In this document: positions 1-7,254 of the stretch, piece by piece
How the letters are laid out: every line of letters starts with the position of its first letter
Position numbering within the stretch: position 1 is the stretch's first letter
DNA from: Ectothiorhodospira shaposhnikovii
GTDB taxonomy: Bacteria > Pseudomonadota > Gammaproteobacteria > Ectothiorhodospirales > Ectothiorhodospiraceae
Length of the DNA stretch: 64,000 nt
Reading direction: 5' to 3'
Assembly (NCBI RefSeq): GCF_016584105.1
Contig: NZ_NRSM01000008.1
Coordinates: forward strand, 1-64,000
Notes under the pieces: model-generated
Databases searched by the model: none
The model's input: the letters and a program-made list of their open reading frames with translations, nothing else
Told to the model about the DNA's origin: nothing
Made by a program: the position numbers and the translations under genes

Positions 1-189
1 CTGGTCCTCCTGTTGGTCATGCTGGGGAGATTGCCGCTCACGTTCCTTGCGCAACCACCGATCCAACAGGCTGCGATTGATTCCCAGAGACCGGGCAGCT
101 TCGGCCACCCCATACCCCTGGCGCTCAACCAACGCCACTGCCTCAGCCTTGAATTCCGCCGTGTATCGACGTCGTGCCTTCTTGCTCAT
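1..189 (-). CDS. IS3-family transposase OrfA, N-terminal part
   Basis: The first 63 residues of an IS3-type OrfA, cut by the window edge. The protein opens MSKKARRRYTAEFKAEAV and then has a helix-turn-helix (VAEAARSLGINRSLLDRWL), the classic DNA-binding head of IS3/IS911 OrfA proteins. It is followed by a basic, Glu/Gln-rich stretch. OrfA binds the terminal repeats and is normally fused to the DDE-containing OrfB by programmed frameshifting; that part lies outside the window. The start is the ATG at 189, with a GGAGGT-like ribosome site just upstream in the element's end region. Whether the element is intact cannot be judged. Confidence 0.85.
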   Translation of the reverse strand, partial: MSKKARRRYTAEFKAEAVALVERQGYGVAEAARSLGINRSLLDRWLRKERERQSPQHDQQEDQ

Positions 190-253
190 GAACACCTCCA
201 ATGCATAGCCTACGAGGGCTTAACGGGGTGTCCGCTACAATTGGACCACTTCA
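1..253 (-). mobile_element. IS3-family insertion sequence, left-edge partial
   Basis: One end of an insertion sequence, read on the minus strand, with its orfA start just inside and the rest beyond the window edge. The outer end is about position 253, where the minus strand begins TGAAGTGGTCC and continues to GTAGCGGACACC; this TG-start followed by GCGGACA is the usual style of IS3-family terminal repeats. The opposite end and orfB are not visible, so exact boundaries and the target duplication cannot be confirmed. The coding sequence of an outer-membrane protein starts abruptly at the outer end. Confidence 0.7.
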
Positions 254-614
254 TGGTCCCTTCACCCTGGCCGCCGAGTATGTGGTGGCGGAAAAGCGTT
301 TTGATGCCGAACAGCTTGAGTTCAATGGCAAGGGCGCCCGTCCCAGCGTCTGGGGCGTGGAACTGGCCTGGGAGCTGGATGGTCTGCAGCGCCCGGTGAC
401 CCTGGCCGCCGCCGCCCAGGGCAGCAGCGAGGCATTCATTGAGGATGGACTGGAACTGCCGCGCTACCGCTATCTGGCCGGTGTATCCGTCGCCCTGATG
501 GATCAGCTGTCCCTTTCCTTCGAGTACAGCCATGACCGCGATTACCGTGAGCGCGATGGTGGTACCGGCGACTCCGCCAATGCCTTCTTGGTGCAACTGG
601 CGGCAGAGTTCTAA
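254..614 (+). pseudogene. LbtU-like outer-membrane porin, C-terminal remnant
   Basis: About 119 codons of an outer-membrane beta-barrel C-terminus with no start of its own. It reads GPFTLAAEYVVAEK at the IS end, then alternating strands (GVELAWELDG, YLAGVSVALMDQ, LSLSFEYSHDRDY) and ends in LAAEF, an aromatic C-terminal residue typical of BAM-assembled barrels. The strand pattern and the GGTGDSAN loop resemble the C-terminus of LbtU-family siderophore porins; this is recall, not a search. The open frame starts directly at the end of the IS3 element, so I infer that insertion separated it from its N-terminal portion, which would lie beyond the left edge. A new fused start inside the IS end (ATG at 201) is possible but would lack a signal peptide. 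Confidence 0.6.
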
Positions 615-677
615 GTCCGCAGGCCTCGACCTGCACCCTTTCAATCCATTTCAATTTGTGAGCTTTTGGAGCAAATC

Positions 678-1049
678 ATGAAAAAGACCTTCCTCACCGT
701 TGCCCTGGCCGCCGGCCTGGGTCTGGCTTCCGGCAGTGTCATGGCCGATCGCGTCGAGCACTTCAAGGGGACGCCTTCGGAAACCCTGGAGCAGGCGGTC
801 AAGAACTTCAGCGAGTACAACGCCAAGCTGGAGGCCGTGCTGGCCGGCGAGCTGACCTTCGAAAAGGTGGCCGAGGTCCATGAGCTGACCTATACCCTGG
901 AAGTGGCGCTGGAAAAGATCAATGATGAGCTGGAAGAACTGGCAGAGACCCTGGAAGAGCTGCACGTGGCTTCCGAGGAGAATGACTTTGCTCTGGTGAA
1001 GGCCAAGGGTGAAGAGTATCTGTCCGTCTCCCGCAAGGTCATCAAGTAA
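678..1049 (+). CDS. small periplasmic DUF6746-like protein
   Basis: A 123-residue protein with a clear Sec signal peptide (MKKTFLTVALAAGLGLASGSVMA, cleavage before DRVEH). The mature part is highly acidic and predicted helical: it opens DRVEHFKGTPSETLEQAVKN and has heptad-like runs (INDELEELAETLEELH) suggesting a coiled coil or helical bundle. It resembles the uncharacterised DUF6746 family of gammaproteobacteria; function unknown. The ATG at 678 is chosen over an upstream in-frame ATG at 666 because GGAG at 667-670 is correctly spaced from it and it starts the signal peptide exactly. It lies 63 bases after the broken porin gene in the same direction and may have been co-transcribed with it, so the IS insertion could affect its expression. 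Confidence 0.75.
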   Translation: MKKTFLTVALAAGLGLASGSVMADRVEHFKGTPSETLEQAVKNFSEYNAKLEAVLAGELTFEKVAEVHELTYTLEVALEKINDELEELAETLEELHVASEENDFALVKAKGEEYLSVSRKVIK

Positions 1050-1069
1050 GCCTTAAGCTGCGTAGTGCC

Positions 1070-1184
1070 GCTGTCATTCCCTCGCAAGGGGGAGCCCGGG
1101 TTTTCTGCCTGCGTCATTCCCTGGCAGGCGGGAATCCGGGCAGGCAGTGGCAACCCCTGGGCTCCCGCTTTCGCGGGAGCGACG
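1070..1184. repeat. palindromic intergenic repeat (CGTCATTCCC/GGGAATGACG type)
   Basis: A cluster of imperfect inverted repeats built from GTCATTCCC and CCCGCTTTCGCGGGAGCGACG arms. Three arm-like units occur in about 115 bases (near 1072, 1111 and 1160). The same motif recurs at 8909-8980 and, decayed, near 26270, so it is a dispersed element of this genome. It can form a strong hairpin downstream of the DUF6746-like gene and might act as a transcription terminator or mRNA stabiliser; that is inference. Confidence 0.75.
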
Positions 1185-1185
1185 T

Positions 1186-1239
1186 TAAGGTTGAAAGTGC
1201 CGGTAAGGTTGGGAGTGCCGGTAAGGTTGGGAGTGCCGG
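1186..1239. repeat. tandem repeat, 18-bp unit, three copies
   Basis: Three consecutive 18-base units TAAGGTTGGGAGTGCCGG (the first has two substitutions, TTGAAAG for TTGGGAG). They lie between the palindromic repeat and the convergent end of the cytochrome gene, outside any gene, and look like a slippage-generated minisatellite. Confidence 0.85.
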
Positions 1240-1265
1240 TGGGATACTCGACAATCCCGCAGCTT

Positions 1266-1715
1266 TCAACGCGTCCGGAAGGACATATGACAGGCCACGC
1301 AGGTGGCCGTGAGTTCGTGCAGGGCCTTCAAGGCCTCCTGCAGCTCCCCCTGTTCGGCCACCTTGGCGAATTCGGTGGCGGACTCATGCATGGCAAACCC
1401 CATCTGCCGCATGGCGTCGGGCATGAATCGTCCCGGGCCTCCCAGGCCTCGCGTGGCGGCGGCATGCTTGCCCATGGTACTGATGCCCATGGTGTTCTCC
1501 GCCATTTCCCCCGCCTGTGCCAGTTCTCCCCGAGCCAGCAGATCAAGGATGCGTTGATAGGCAATCAGGTGTTCCTGCATTTCCTCCCTGAGCAGTTCCC
1601 TTTGCAGCGTGGGCATTTCCACCAGGTGTCTGTGGTCCGGGGGTGGTTCCGGTGCCTGTGCCAGGGTTAGCGCGGGGATGGACAGCAGGATGAAGGCAAT
1701 AAAAAGGCGAGACAT
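1266..1715 (-). CDS. class II cytochrome c-like monoheme protein
   Basis: A 149-residue exported haem protein. The N-terminus is a signal peptide (MSRLFIAFILLSIPALTLA then QAPEPPP). A single haem-binding CVACH motif sits eleven residues from the C-terminus, the layout of cytochrome c-prime and related four-helix class II cytochromes. The preceding region is helical and Met/Glu-rich (EMQEHLIAYQRILDLL, AMHESATEFAKVAEQ). Such proteins bind haem covalently in the periplasm and act in electron transfer or gas binding; the exact partner is unknown. The start at 1715 is chosen because it opens the signal sequence; the open frame extends upstream to 1805 without a credible leader. It is a single-gene unit upstream of the DJ-1 gene's 3' end. 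Confidence 0.75.
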   Translation of the reverse strand: MSRLFIAFILLSIPALTLAQAPEPPPDHRHLVEMPTLQRELLREEMQEHLIAYQRILDLLARGELAQAGEMAENTMGISTMGKHAAATRGLGGPGRFMPDAMRQMGFAMHESATEFAKVAEQGELQEALKALHELTATCVACHMSFRTR

Positions 1716-1832
1716 GACGTTTACCGAAGAATGATCCTTCCCCACACTACCCCTTGCCATGTCGCGGTGCAAGAAAGGCGGCGCGGGCGGCCGCCCCGCA
1801 ATCAATCCCTGGGGCGGCCCCTCATGGATTCG

Positions 1833-2384
1833 TCAGCAACGGCAGAGGGGGTCTTCCACCTGTTTGCGCTTGTCGGCGCCGGCCAGCAGTTCGATCAGGG
1901 CGAGGGCGAACTCCATGGCGGTACCCGGGCCACGGGAAGTGGCCACGTTGCCATCCACTTCCACCGGCTGTCCGGTGAGTCGGGTATCGGCAAGCCCCAT
2001 GCCTTCCAGGACGGTGGGGTAGGCCGTGGCCCGACGATCCGCCAGCAACCCGGCCTTGGCCAGCACCTTGGGTGCGGCGCAGATGGCCCCGACGTAGCGC
2101 CCTTCATCATGGAGCTTGCGCAGCAGTGTGTGGATGCGGGGATCATCATTGAGATGGTCCGAGCCGGGCAGACCGCCGGGCAGCACCATCAGGTCATACG
2201 ACTCGTGCCGAGCCTGTTCCAGTTCCGTGTCCGGCACCAGTACGATACCGTGTGCGCCGGTGACGGGGCCGGGTTCCAGGCCGGCGGTGACCACCTCGAA
2301 GTCGGCCCGGCGCAGCAGGTCGATCAGGGTAACGGCTTCAAGTTCCTCGCAGCCGTTGGCGAGGGGGATAAGGATGCGTGCCAT
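1833..2384 (-). CDS. DJ-1/PfpI family protein (YajL-like)
   Basis: A 183-residue DJ-1/PfpI superfamily protein. It opens MARILIPLANGCEELEAVT, with the conserved acidic residue of the GCEELE motif, and has the nucleophilic-elbow cysteine in VGAICAAP at about residue 102. Full length for YajL/DJ-1-type proteins, which have been described as chaperones or glyoxalase/deglycase enzymes acting on methylglyoxal-damaged molecules; the activity is disputed. Its start overlaps the 3' end of the yibQ-like gene by 61 bases, a long overlap implying translational coupling and transcription as the last gene of the envC-ctp-yibQ run. Confidence 0.85.
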   Translation of the reverse strand: MARILIPLANGCEELEAVTLIDLLRRADFEVVTAGLEPGPVTGAHGIVLVPDTELEQARHESYDLMVLPGGLPGSDHLNDDPRIHTLLRKLHDEGRYVGAICAAPKVLAKAGLLADRRATAYPTVLEGMGLADTRLTGQPVEVDGNVATSRGPGTAMEFALALIELLAGADKRKQVEDPLCRC

Positions 2385-3142
2385 TGGCGAACTTCCTCCT
2401 TCTGCTTGAGATATTCACTGACCGGTAACAGGCGTATCCCTCGGGACGCCAGGGTGGGAAGCATTTCTTCCAGCATCTGCAGGGTGGCCGGGTAGGGATG
2501 GCCGATGGCCAGGGCATGCCCCTGGGTCCGGGCCAGCCGGATCAAGTGCTGCATCTGCATGTGGGCGAATTCCAGGTCATGGGGACGGGAATCCAGAAAG
2601 ACATCCCGCTGCGTGGCGTTCAGGCGCGCCCACTCGGCCACATGACGCCCCAGGGTTTCCACATGGGTGCGGCTGTCCACATAGTAGAGATCGGGGTCAC
2701 GGCCCCGTAGTTCAGACATCACCCAGGCCAGGTGATGATATTCCCTGGAGAGGCGGCTGCCCATGTGGTTGTTCACGCCTCGTACATGGGGCACCGAGTC
2801 CAGGGCCCGGCGAACGCGCAGGCGAGTTTCTTCTTCATCCAGATGGCTCAGGATGGCACCCGGCCCCGGATCACTGCCGTTGTCCGCTTCCATGGGCAGG
2901 TGCAGCATCACTTCCTTGCCCCGCTGATGGGCCATTTCCGCCGAGGCCGCGGAGAAACGGAGATGGGGCAGTACGGCACAGGTGACGGCGCCCGGGAGAT
3001 TGGTGGTGCGTCGGGCCTCCCGTGGGTCATTGCCCAGATCATCAATGATGATGGCAATGAAGGGCAGACGTTCACCGGCCCACAGGGGGCCGGTGAACAG
3101 ACACAGGCACAGTGCCAGGGCGCCCAGGCCCGGGATGCGCAC
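2324..3142 (-). CDS. divergent polysaccharide deacetylase, YibQ-like
   Basis: A 272-residue exported protein with signal peptide (MRIPGLGALALCLCLFTGPLWA) followed by the divergent polysaccharide deacetylase fold (FIAIIIDDLGND, EVMLHLPMEA, GVNNHMGSRL, YYVDSRTH, AIGHPYP). The paired Asp of IIDDLG and the His of HLPM and GVNNHMGS are the family's conserved positions. YibQ homologues nearly always follow envC, as here with the ctp gene between, and are presumed to act on peptidoglycan or another envelope glycan; no enzyme activity is established. It begins 11 bases after the ctp stop and its end overlaps the DJ-1 gene. Confidence 0.88.
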   Translation of the reverse strand: MRIPGLGALALCLCLFTGPLWAGERLPFIAIIIDDLGNDPREARRTTNLPGAVTCAVLPHLRFSAASAEMAHQRGKEVMLHLPMEADNGSDPGPGAILSHLDEEETRLRVRRALDSVPHVRGVNNHMGSRLSREYHHLAWVMSELRGRDPDLYYVDSRTHVETLGRHVAEWARLNATQRDVFLDSRPHDLEFAHMQMQHLIRLARTQGHALAIGHPYPATLQMLEEMLPTLASRGIRLLPVSEYLKQKEEVRQWHASLSPSPTAARNLKPLP

Positions 3143-3153
3143 GGGGCCCGGCC

Positions 3154-4461
3154 CTACCGTCGGGCCTGGAGGATATCCAGGCCCTTGAGCAGGTTCAGGG
3201 CTTCGTAGAGCTGGAAATCCCGCTGGGCCAGCGGTTCCTTGTCGTCATCATCCTGGGCGCTGGTTTCGGTGGCACCCTCGCGGCCCTGCAGGTGACGGTT
3301 GAGCTGGGCCTCGGTGATGGGGCGAACGTCCGGGGTTTCCGCCCGGGCTACGGTGACCGGTTCCAGCTTGATGTCAGGCTCGATGCCTTCTGCCTGGATG
3401 GAGCGGCCCGACGGCGTGTAGTAACGGGCGGTGGTCAGCTTGAGTGCCTTGCCCTGGTTCAGGGGCAGGATGGTCTGCACCGAGCCCTTGCCGAAGGTGG
3501 GGGTGCCCATGATGATGCCGCGCTGGTGGTCCTGCAGGGCTCCTGCGACGATTTCCGAGGCGGAGGCGGAGCCCTGGTTCACCAGCACCACCAGCGGCGC
3601 GCCTTTGAGCACGTCGCCGGGCGAGGCGGTATAGCGGAATTGGGCATCGCTCACTCTGCCCTCGGTGTAGACGATCAGGCCTTCCGTGAGGAAGGCGTCG
3701 GACACGCCCACGGCCCCGTTGAGCACGCCGCCGGGGTTGTTGCGAAGATCCAGCACCAGTCCTTTGAGTCCGCCGCTTTCCCGCTGCAGCTTGCGGATTT
3801 CCTCCACCAGATTCTGAGCGGTCTTGGACTGGAAGGTGGTGATGCGCAGGTAGCCGAAACCCGGCTCCAGTATCTCGCTGCGCACGCTTCGCACACGGAT
3901 CGTGTCACGGGTCAGGGTGACTTCGAAGGGGCGATCCACGCCTTCACGGACCACCGTGAGGGTGATCTTGCTGCCCCGGGGACCGCGCATCTTGTTGACC
4001 GCTTCATTCAGGGTCATGCCCTTCACCGGGTTGTCATCCAGGCGAATGATCAGGTCACCGGACTGGATGCCAGCACGACTGGCGGGTGTATCGTCGATGG
4101 GGGAGATGACCTTGACGAAGCCGTCCTCCATGCCCACTTCCAGGCCCAGGCCGCCGAACTCGCCGCTGGTGCCGATCTGGAGTTCCGAGAATTCGCTGGG
4201 GGTGAGATAGGACGAATGTGGGTCCAGCCCCGAGAGCATGCCGCGAATGGCGTTCTCCAGCAGCTTGGAATCCTCGACTTCTTCCACGTAGTTGCGTTTG
4301 ATGCGCATGTAGACGTCGGTGAAGGCGCGCAGGTCCTCCAGCGGCAGGGCATCGGCCTCGTGTTGCTGGCGATCCGCCATGACGCCGAAGGAGACGCTCA
4401 GTGCAACGCCCAGAATCAGGCCCATCAACAGGCCGGCGCCGACGCGGGTTTGGGTACTCAT
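3154..4461 (-). CDS. S41 carboxy-terminal processing protease (CtpA-like)
   Basis: A 435-residue periplasmic S41 peptidase. An uncleaved or cleavable N-terminal hydrophobic segment (VGAGLLMGLILGVALSVSFGVMA) is followed by a short helical domain, a PDZ domain (about residues 100-180, GLGLEVG, GIQSGDLIIRLDD) and the tail-specific protease core. The catalytic Ser-Lys dyad is visible: Ser300 in NQGSASASEI and Lys325 in TFGKGSVQ, with the family's spacing of 25. CtpA-type proteases trim or degrade envelope proteins, including peptidoglycan hydrolases, which fits the position directly downstream of envC. ATG 4461 is preferred to 4476 because it directly begins the export signal. The acidic C-terminal linker (SAQDDDDKEP) is ordinary for the family. 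Confidence 0.93.
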   Translation of the reverse strand: MSTQTRVGAGLLMGLILGVALSVSFGVMADRQQHEADALPLEDLRAFTDVYMRIKRNYVEEVEDSKLLENAIRGMLSGLDPHSSYLTPSEFSELQIGTSGEFGGLGLEVGMEDGFVKVISPIDDTPASRAGIQSGDLIIRLDDNPVKGMTLNEAVNKMRGPRGSKITLTVVREGVDRPFEVTLTRDTIRVRSVRSEILEPGFGYLRITTFQSKTAQNLVEEIRKLQRESGGLKGLVLDLRNNPGGVLNGAVGVSDAFLTEGLIVYTEGRVSDAQFRYTASPGDVLKGAPLVVLVNQGSASASEIVAGALQDHQRGIIMGTPTFGKGSVQTILPLNQGKALKLTTARYYTPSGRSIQAEGIEPDIKLEPVTVARAETPDVRPITEAQLNRHLQGREGATETSAQDDDDKEPLAQRDFQLYEALNLLKGLDILQARR

Positions 4462-4557
4462 AGCCTTGAACTCCAAATCATGCTCCCTGTATTGGGGGGC
4501 GATTGAGGGCTTGATCGATGCGGATCATCTGACCGGATGGCCCCTATGTTGCGCTTG

Positions 4558-5742
4558 TTAGCGAGAGCCTACCACTGGGAGCTTAGAGTCGCACCATTGG
4601 GAGGGGTTCACCGGACTGCCTTTGTGACGAATCTCGAAATACAGGCCCGCCCGTTCACTGCCGCCGCTGTCGCCCACCCGGGCAATCAGGTCGCCGGCCT
4701 GCACCCAGTCTCCCGGTGACTTGTAAAGCGCCTGGTTATGCCCGTAGAGGGTCATGTAGCCACCGCCGTGGTCGATGATCAGCAGCATGCCGAACCCCCG
4801 CATCCAGTCTGCGAAGGCGACCCGGCCGTGGTGAATGGCCTTGACGGGTTCTCCCTCCCGGGCACCGATGACCAGACCTTGCCAGCGGCGGCCGGTGCCG
4901 CTGTCCCGGGTGCCGCCGAAACGGTGAATGATCTCCCCCTGGACGGGGAACGGCAGTTTGCCACGCCGGTCGGCAAAGGCCTGGTTCGGCAGGGCGTCGT
5001 CGGGAATGTCGCTCAGGACCCGGTCCAGGGTCTTGAGCAGTTCTTCGAGGCTCTCCTGGTCCGTCTGCAGGCGGGAGAGTGACGTGCCCGCCTGGGCGAT
5101 TTCCCGGCGCAGTTTCTCCAGGACCTGGGCCCGTTCCCGGCGTTGCCGTTCCAGCTGGTCCTGGTGCGCCAGCAGGGTGCGACGCTGTTCGGTCTGTTGC
5201 AGGCGGGTCAGGTCGAGCTGGTGACGGGTCTCGGCCAGCGCCGCCAGGGCCTGGGTGGCGGCCTCGATCCGGGCATGCCGGGCACGGTTGTAGTGTTCGT
5301 AATACACCAGCATGCGCCCGACCCGGGCGGGGTCTTCCTGGTTGAGAAGCAGCTTAAGATGGTCCTGCCTGCCGGCCTGGTAGGCGCTGCGGAGTTGGGT
5401 GGCCAGGGCGGTGCGATGGGCCTCCAGTCTGGCCATCTCGTCCCGTTGCCGGCGTTCCAGCTCCCGCAGACGGACCTCCGTGGTCTTGAGGGCCTCTTCG
5501 CTGGTGGCCAGATCCCGGGCGGTCTGCGCCATGGCGCGTTCCATTTCCCGCAACTGTGCCTCCAGCCGGCCCTGCTCCCCTCGGGCCGCTTCCAGACGCC
5601 CCCGGACCTGCTGGATCTGTCGTTGCACCTGCTCCAGGCGCCGCACGGCCTCTTCCCGCTCCGTGCCGGCCGGAAGATGGGAGGGAAGACCCAGCAAGGG
5701 GATGAGCAGGGCCATAACGAGGTGGCGTGGCCGGGGTATCAT
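4558..5742 (-). CDS. envC: murein hydrolase activator EnvC
   Basis: A 394-residue protein: signal peptide (about residues 1-25), a long coiled coil (residues 30-250, rich in Glu/Gln/Arg/Leu) and a C-terminal LytM/M23 domain. The LytM domain is degenerate: where active M23 enzymes have the zinc ligands H and D, this one reads GLVIGA, exactly as in E. coli EnvC, so it should activate amidases rather than cut peptidoglycan itself. The second motif reads YGHN. EnvC works in the periplasm at the septum with FtsEX to switch on AmiA/AmiB. It heads the leftward envC-ctp-yibQ-DJ-1 unit; gpmI, usually upstream of envC in enterics, is instead at 43426. Confidence 0.92.
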   Translation of the reverse strand: MIPRPRHLVMALLIPLLGLPSHLPAGTEREEAVRRLEQVQRQIQQVRGRLEAARGEQGRLEAQLREMERAMAQTARDLATSEEALKTTEVRLRELERRQRDEMARLEAHRTALATQLRSAYQAGRQDHLKLLLNQEDPARVGRMLVYYEHYNRARHARIEAATQALAALAETRHQLDLTRLQQTEQRRTLLAHQDQLERQRRERAQVLEKLRREIAQAGTSLSRLQTDQESLEELLKTLDRVLSDIPDDALPNQAFADRRGKLPFPVQGEIIHRFGGTRDSGTGRRWQGLVIGAREGEPVKAIHHGRVAFADWMRGFGMLLIIDHGGGYMTLYGHNQALYKSPGDWVQAGDLIARVGDSGGSERAGLYFEIRHKGSPVNPSQWCDSKLPVVGSR

Positions 5743-5764
5743 GGGCGGCAGATACGTAAAATCG

Positions 5765-5792
5765 TTGAAATATTTTTGATAAAGATCATAAT
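5765..5792 (+). promoter_or_regulatory. sigma70-type promoter candidate for arsR
   Basis: TTGAAA (5765-5770) and CATAAT (5787-5792) separated by 16 bases, each one mismatch from consensus, in an AT-rich patch unlike the GC-rich surroundings. It lies about 75 bases upstream of the arsR start. Two copies of CTAAT (5793-5797 and about 5806-5810) immediately downstream could be part of the autoregulatory operator; no perfect dyad is seen. Confidence 0.45.
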
Positions 5793-5865
5793 CTAATCAT
5801 CCAATACTAATATATCGCCATCAGGTCCATGGCCAAGGTGGCAACCTGACCGGCCTCAAGCCTCC

Positions 5866-6189
5866 ATGAACACAGTATCCGACATGATTCCCGATCTTTT
5901 GAGCAAGGAGGAAGATATCGAGCGTGCCTCCCGCTCCCTCAAGGCCATGGCCCATCCCCTGCGCCTCAAGATCCTCTGTGTCCTGGGTGACAGGGAGGTG
6001 AGCGTGCAGGAGATCGTCGATCATGTGGGAACCTCCCAGAGCAATATATCCCAGCACCTGGCCATTCTGCGCGACAAGGGCATTCTGGCCTCCCGCAAGG
6101 ATGCCAACCGTGTCTATTACCGGGTCAGTGATGCCAGAACCCTGCGTCTGATCGGTATGATGCAGGATGTGTTCTGTCGTTCCCTTTAG
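5866..6189 (+). CDS. ArsR-family regulator, persulfide-sensor (SqrR/BigR) type
   Basis: A 107-residue winged-helix repressor. The ArsR core is clear: AMAHPLRLKILCVLGD, recognition helix region VGTSQSNISQHLAILRDKGILA and the wing SRKDANRVYYRV. It lacks the ELCVCDL metal site of ArsR. Instead it has only two cysteines, Cys38 in KILCVL and Cys104 near the C-terminus (DVFCRSL), 66 residues apart; this is the spacing of the redox pair in SqrR (Cys41/Cys107) and BigR (Cys42/Cys108), which form a polysulfide or disulfide bridge and release DNA. The following genes encode a rhodanese and a glutaredoxin, fitting sulfane-sulfur sensing. Assignment to this subgroup rests on cysteine spacing and context. 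Confidence 0.85.
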   Translation: MNTVSDMIPDLLSKEEDIERASRSLKAMAHPLRLKILCVLGDREVSVQEIVDHVGTSQSNISQHLAILRDKGILASRKDANRVYYRVSDARTLRLIGMMQDVFCRSL

Positions 6190-6286
6190 GTCTTTCGGTT
6201 CATGCGCGGGATCGGCCGACTTGCCCGCGGGGGCGCATGGCTTCAGAATGCGCCCTTTCCAATGATTCACGAGTCTTGAGCGATCC

Positions 6287-6715
6287 ATGGACCAATACCT
6301 GGAGTTTATTGCCAATCATCCCCTCCTGTTCGGTCTGCTGGCGGCTGTCATTGGTGCCATCGGCTACACCGAATACACCCGTCTTACGAGAAAGTACAAG
6401 GTGCTCGGGCCGGCTGAAGTGGTCCGGATCATGAATCAGGATCAGACCGTCGTGGTGGATGTCCGCGAGGAGGCCGAGGCCCGTCAGACCGGCAAGATTG
6501 CCGGTGCCCGCCACATTCCCCTGACCAAGTTCAAGGACCGTGTCACCGAGATCGGCAAATTCAAGGACAAGACCGTCATCGTTTACTGCCAGACCGGCGC
6601 CCGTTCCGGTCAGGCCTGCAACACCCTGGTCAAGGACGGTTTCCAGAACGTGGTCAATCTCCAGGGTGGCGTCCTGGCCTGGGAGTCAGCCAGTCTGCCC
6701 CTGAGCAAGAAATAA
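6287..6715 (+). CDS. membrane-anchored rhodanese-like sulfurtransferase (YibN-like)
   Basis: A 142-residue protein with one N-terminal membrane segment (HPLLFGLLAAVIGAIGY, residues 11-27) and a single rhodanese domain (residues 40-138). The catalytic cysteine is Cys101 in VYCQTGARSGQA, a six-residue active loop typical of thiosulfate or persulfide-type rhodaneses. The domain should face the cytoplasm. It transfers sulfane sulfur to thiol acceptors. It lies 97 bases after the persulfide-type ArsR gene and 13 bases before the glutaredoxin, matching yibN-grxC-secB order in E. coli. Confidence 0.9.
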   Translation: MDQYLEFIANHPLLFGLLAAVIGAIGYTEYTRLTRKYKVLGPAEVVRIMNQDQTVVVDVREEAEARQTGKIAGARHIPLTKFKDRVTEIGKFKDKTVIVYCQTGARSGQACNTLVKDGFQNVVNLQGGVLAWESASLPLSKK

Positions 6716-6728
6716 AAGGGCTCCCGCG

Positions 6729-7013
6729 GTGGATTCATCGTCTTCCCCCGGCCATGACGTGGTGATGTACGGCACGGGTTCCTGCGCCTTCTGCATGCTG
6801 GCCCGGCGACTGCTCAAGGGCAAGGGTGTGTCCTTCGATGAGATACGGGTGGATCAGGATCCGGCACAGCGCGAGCTGATGGAGCGACGATCAGGGCGGG
6901 AAACGGTGCCTCAGGTGTTTGCCGGAGACCGGCATCTGGGTGGGTATACCGATCTGGTGGAGCTTGATCGACGGGGCGAACTGGATGTCCTGTTGGGTCT
7001 GGTGAGTGATTGA
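6729..7013 (+). CDS. grxC: glutaredoxin 3 (GrxC)
   Basis: A 94-residue glutaredoxin with the dithiol site CAFC at residues 19-22 (family usual CPYC), the TVPQVF cis-proline motif and the GGYTDL glutathione-binding motif. It reduces protein and glutathione disulfides in the cytoplasm. The start is GTG at 6729, with AAGGG about 8 bases upstream; an in-frame ATG inside the first beta strand would truncate the fold. It lies directly between the rhodanese gene and secB, the conserved order in many gammaproteobacteria. Confidence 0.9.
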   Translation: MDSSSSPGHDVVMYGTGSCAFCMLARRLLKGKGVSFDEIRVDQDPAQRELMERRSGRETVPQVFAGDRHLGGYTDLVELDRRGELDVLLGLVSD

Positions 7014-7015
7014 GG

Positions 7016-7040
7016 CGGGCCCTGCCGGCCCGGTTTCTTC
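7016..7040 (+). terminator. possible weak intrinsic terminator after grxC
   Basis: GGGCC, a 5-base loop and GGCCC directly after the grxC stop, followed by GGTTTCTTCT. The stem is short and the T-tract interrupted, so readthrough into secB is likely. Confidence 0.3.
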
Positions 7041-7254
7041 TCCCGTCAGGTGACTTTCCCACTTTTGGGGCTGCACGGATCCCGTTGATGCCCGGTTTGG
7101 AGCGATGCCTGCCCGGACTGCAATGGCTGTGTTGAAAGACAGGGTTTCAGGTGTCCAGGTACCGGCGGTTTCCGCCTGATTTGCAGCCCCGGGGCGCTCC
7201 CCCTATTATTGCCCGTCGGATCATCTTGTTACCCAACCAGTCACTGGAGTCACC

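Noticed and set aside
3112-4506. 464-codon plus-strand open frame opposite ctp
   Set aside because: It is the antisense shadow of the well-supported S41 protease; composition is Gly/His/Gln-rich as expected for reverse-frame translation of GC-rich DNA.
4558-5742. EnvC as an active peptidoglycan endopeptidase
   Set aside because: The LytM zinc ligands are missing (GLVIGA instead of the H and D positions), as in E. coli EnvC; an activator role is the correct reading.
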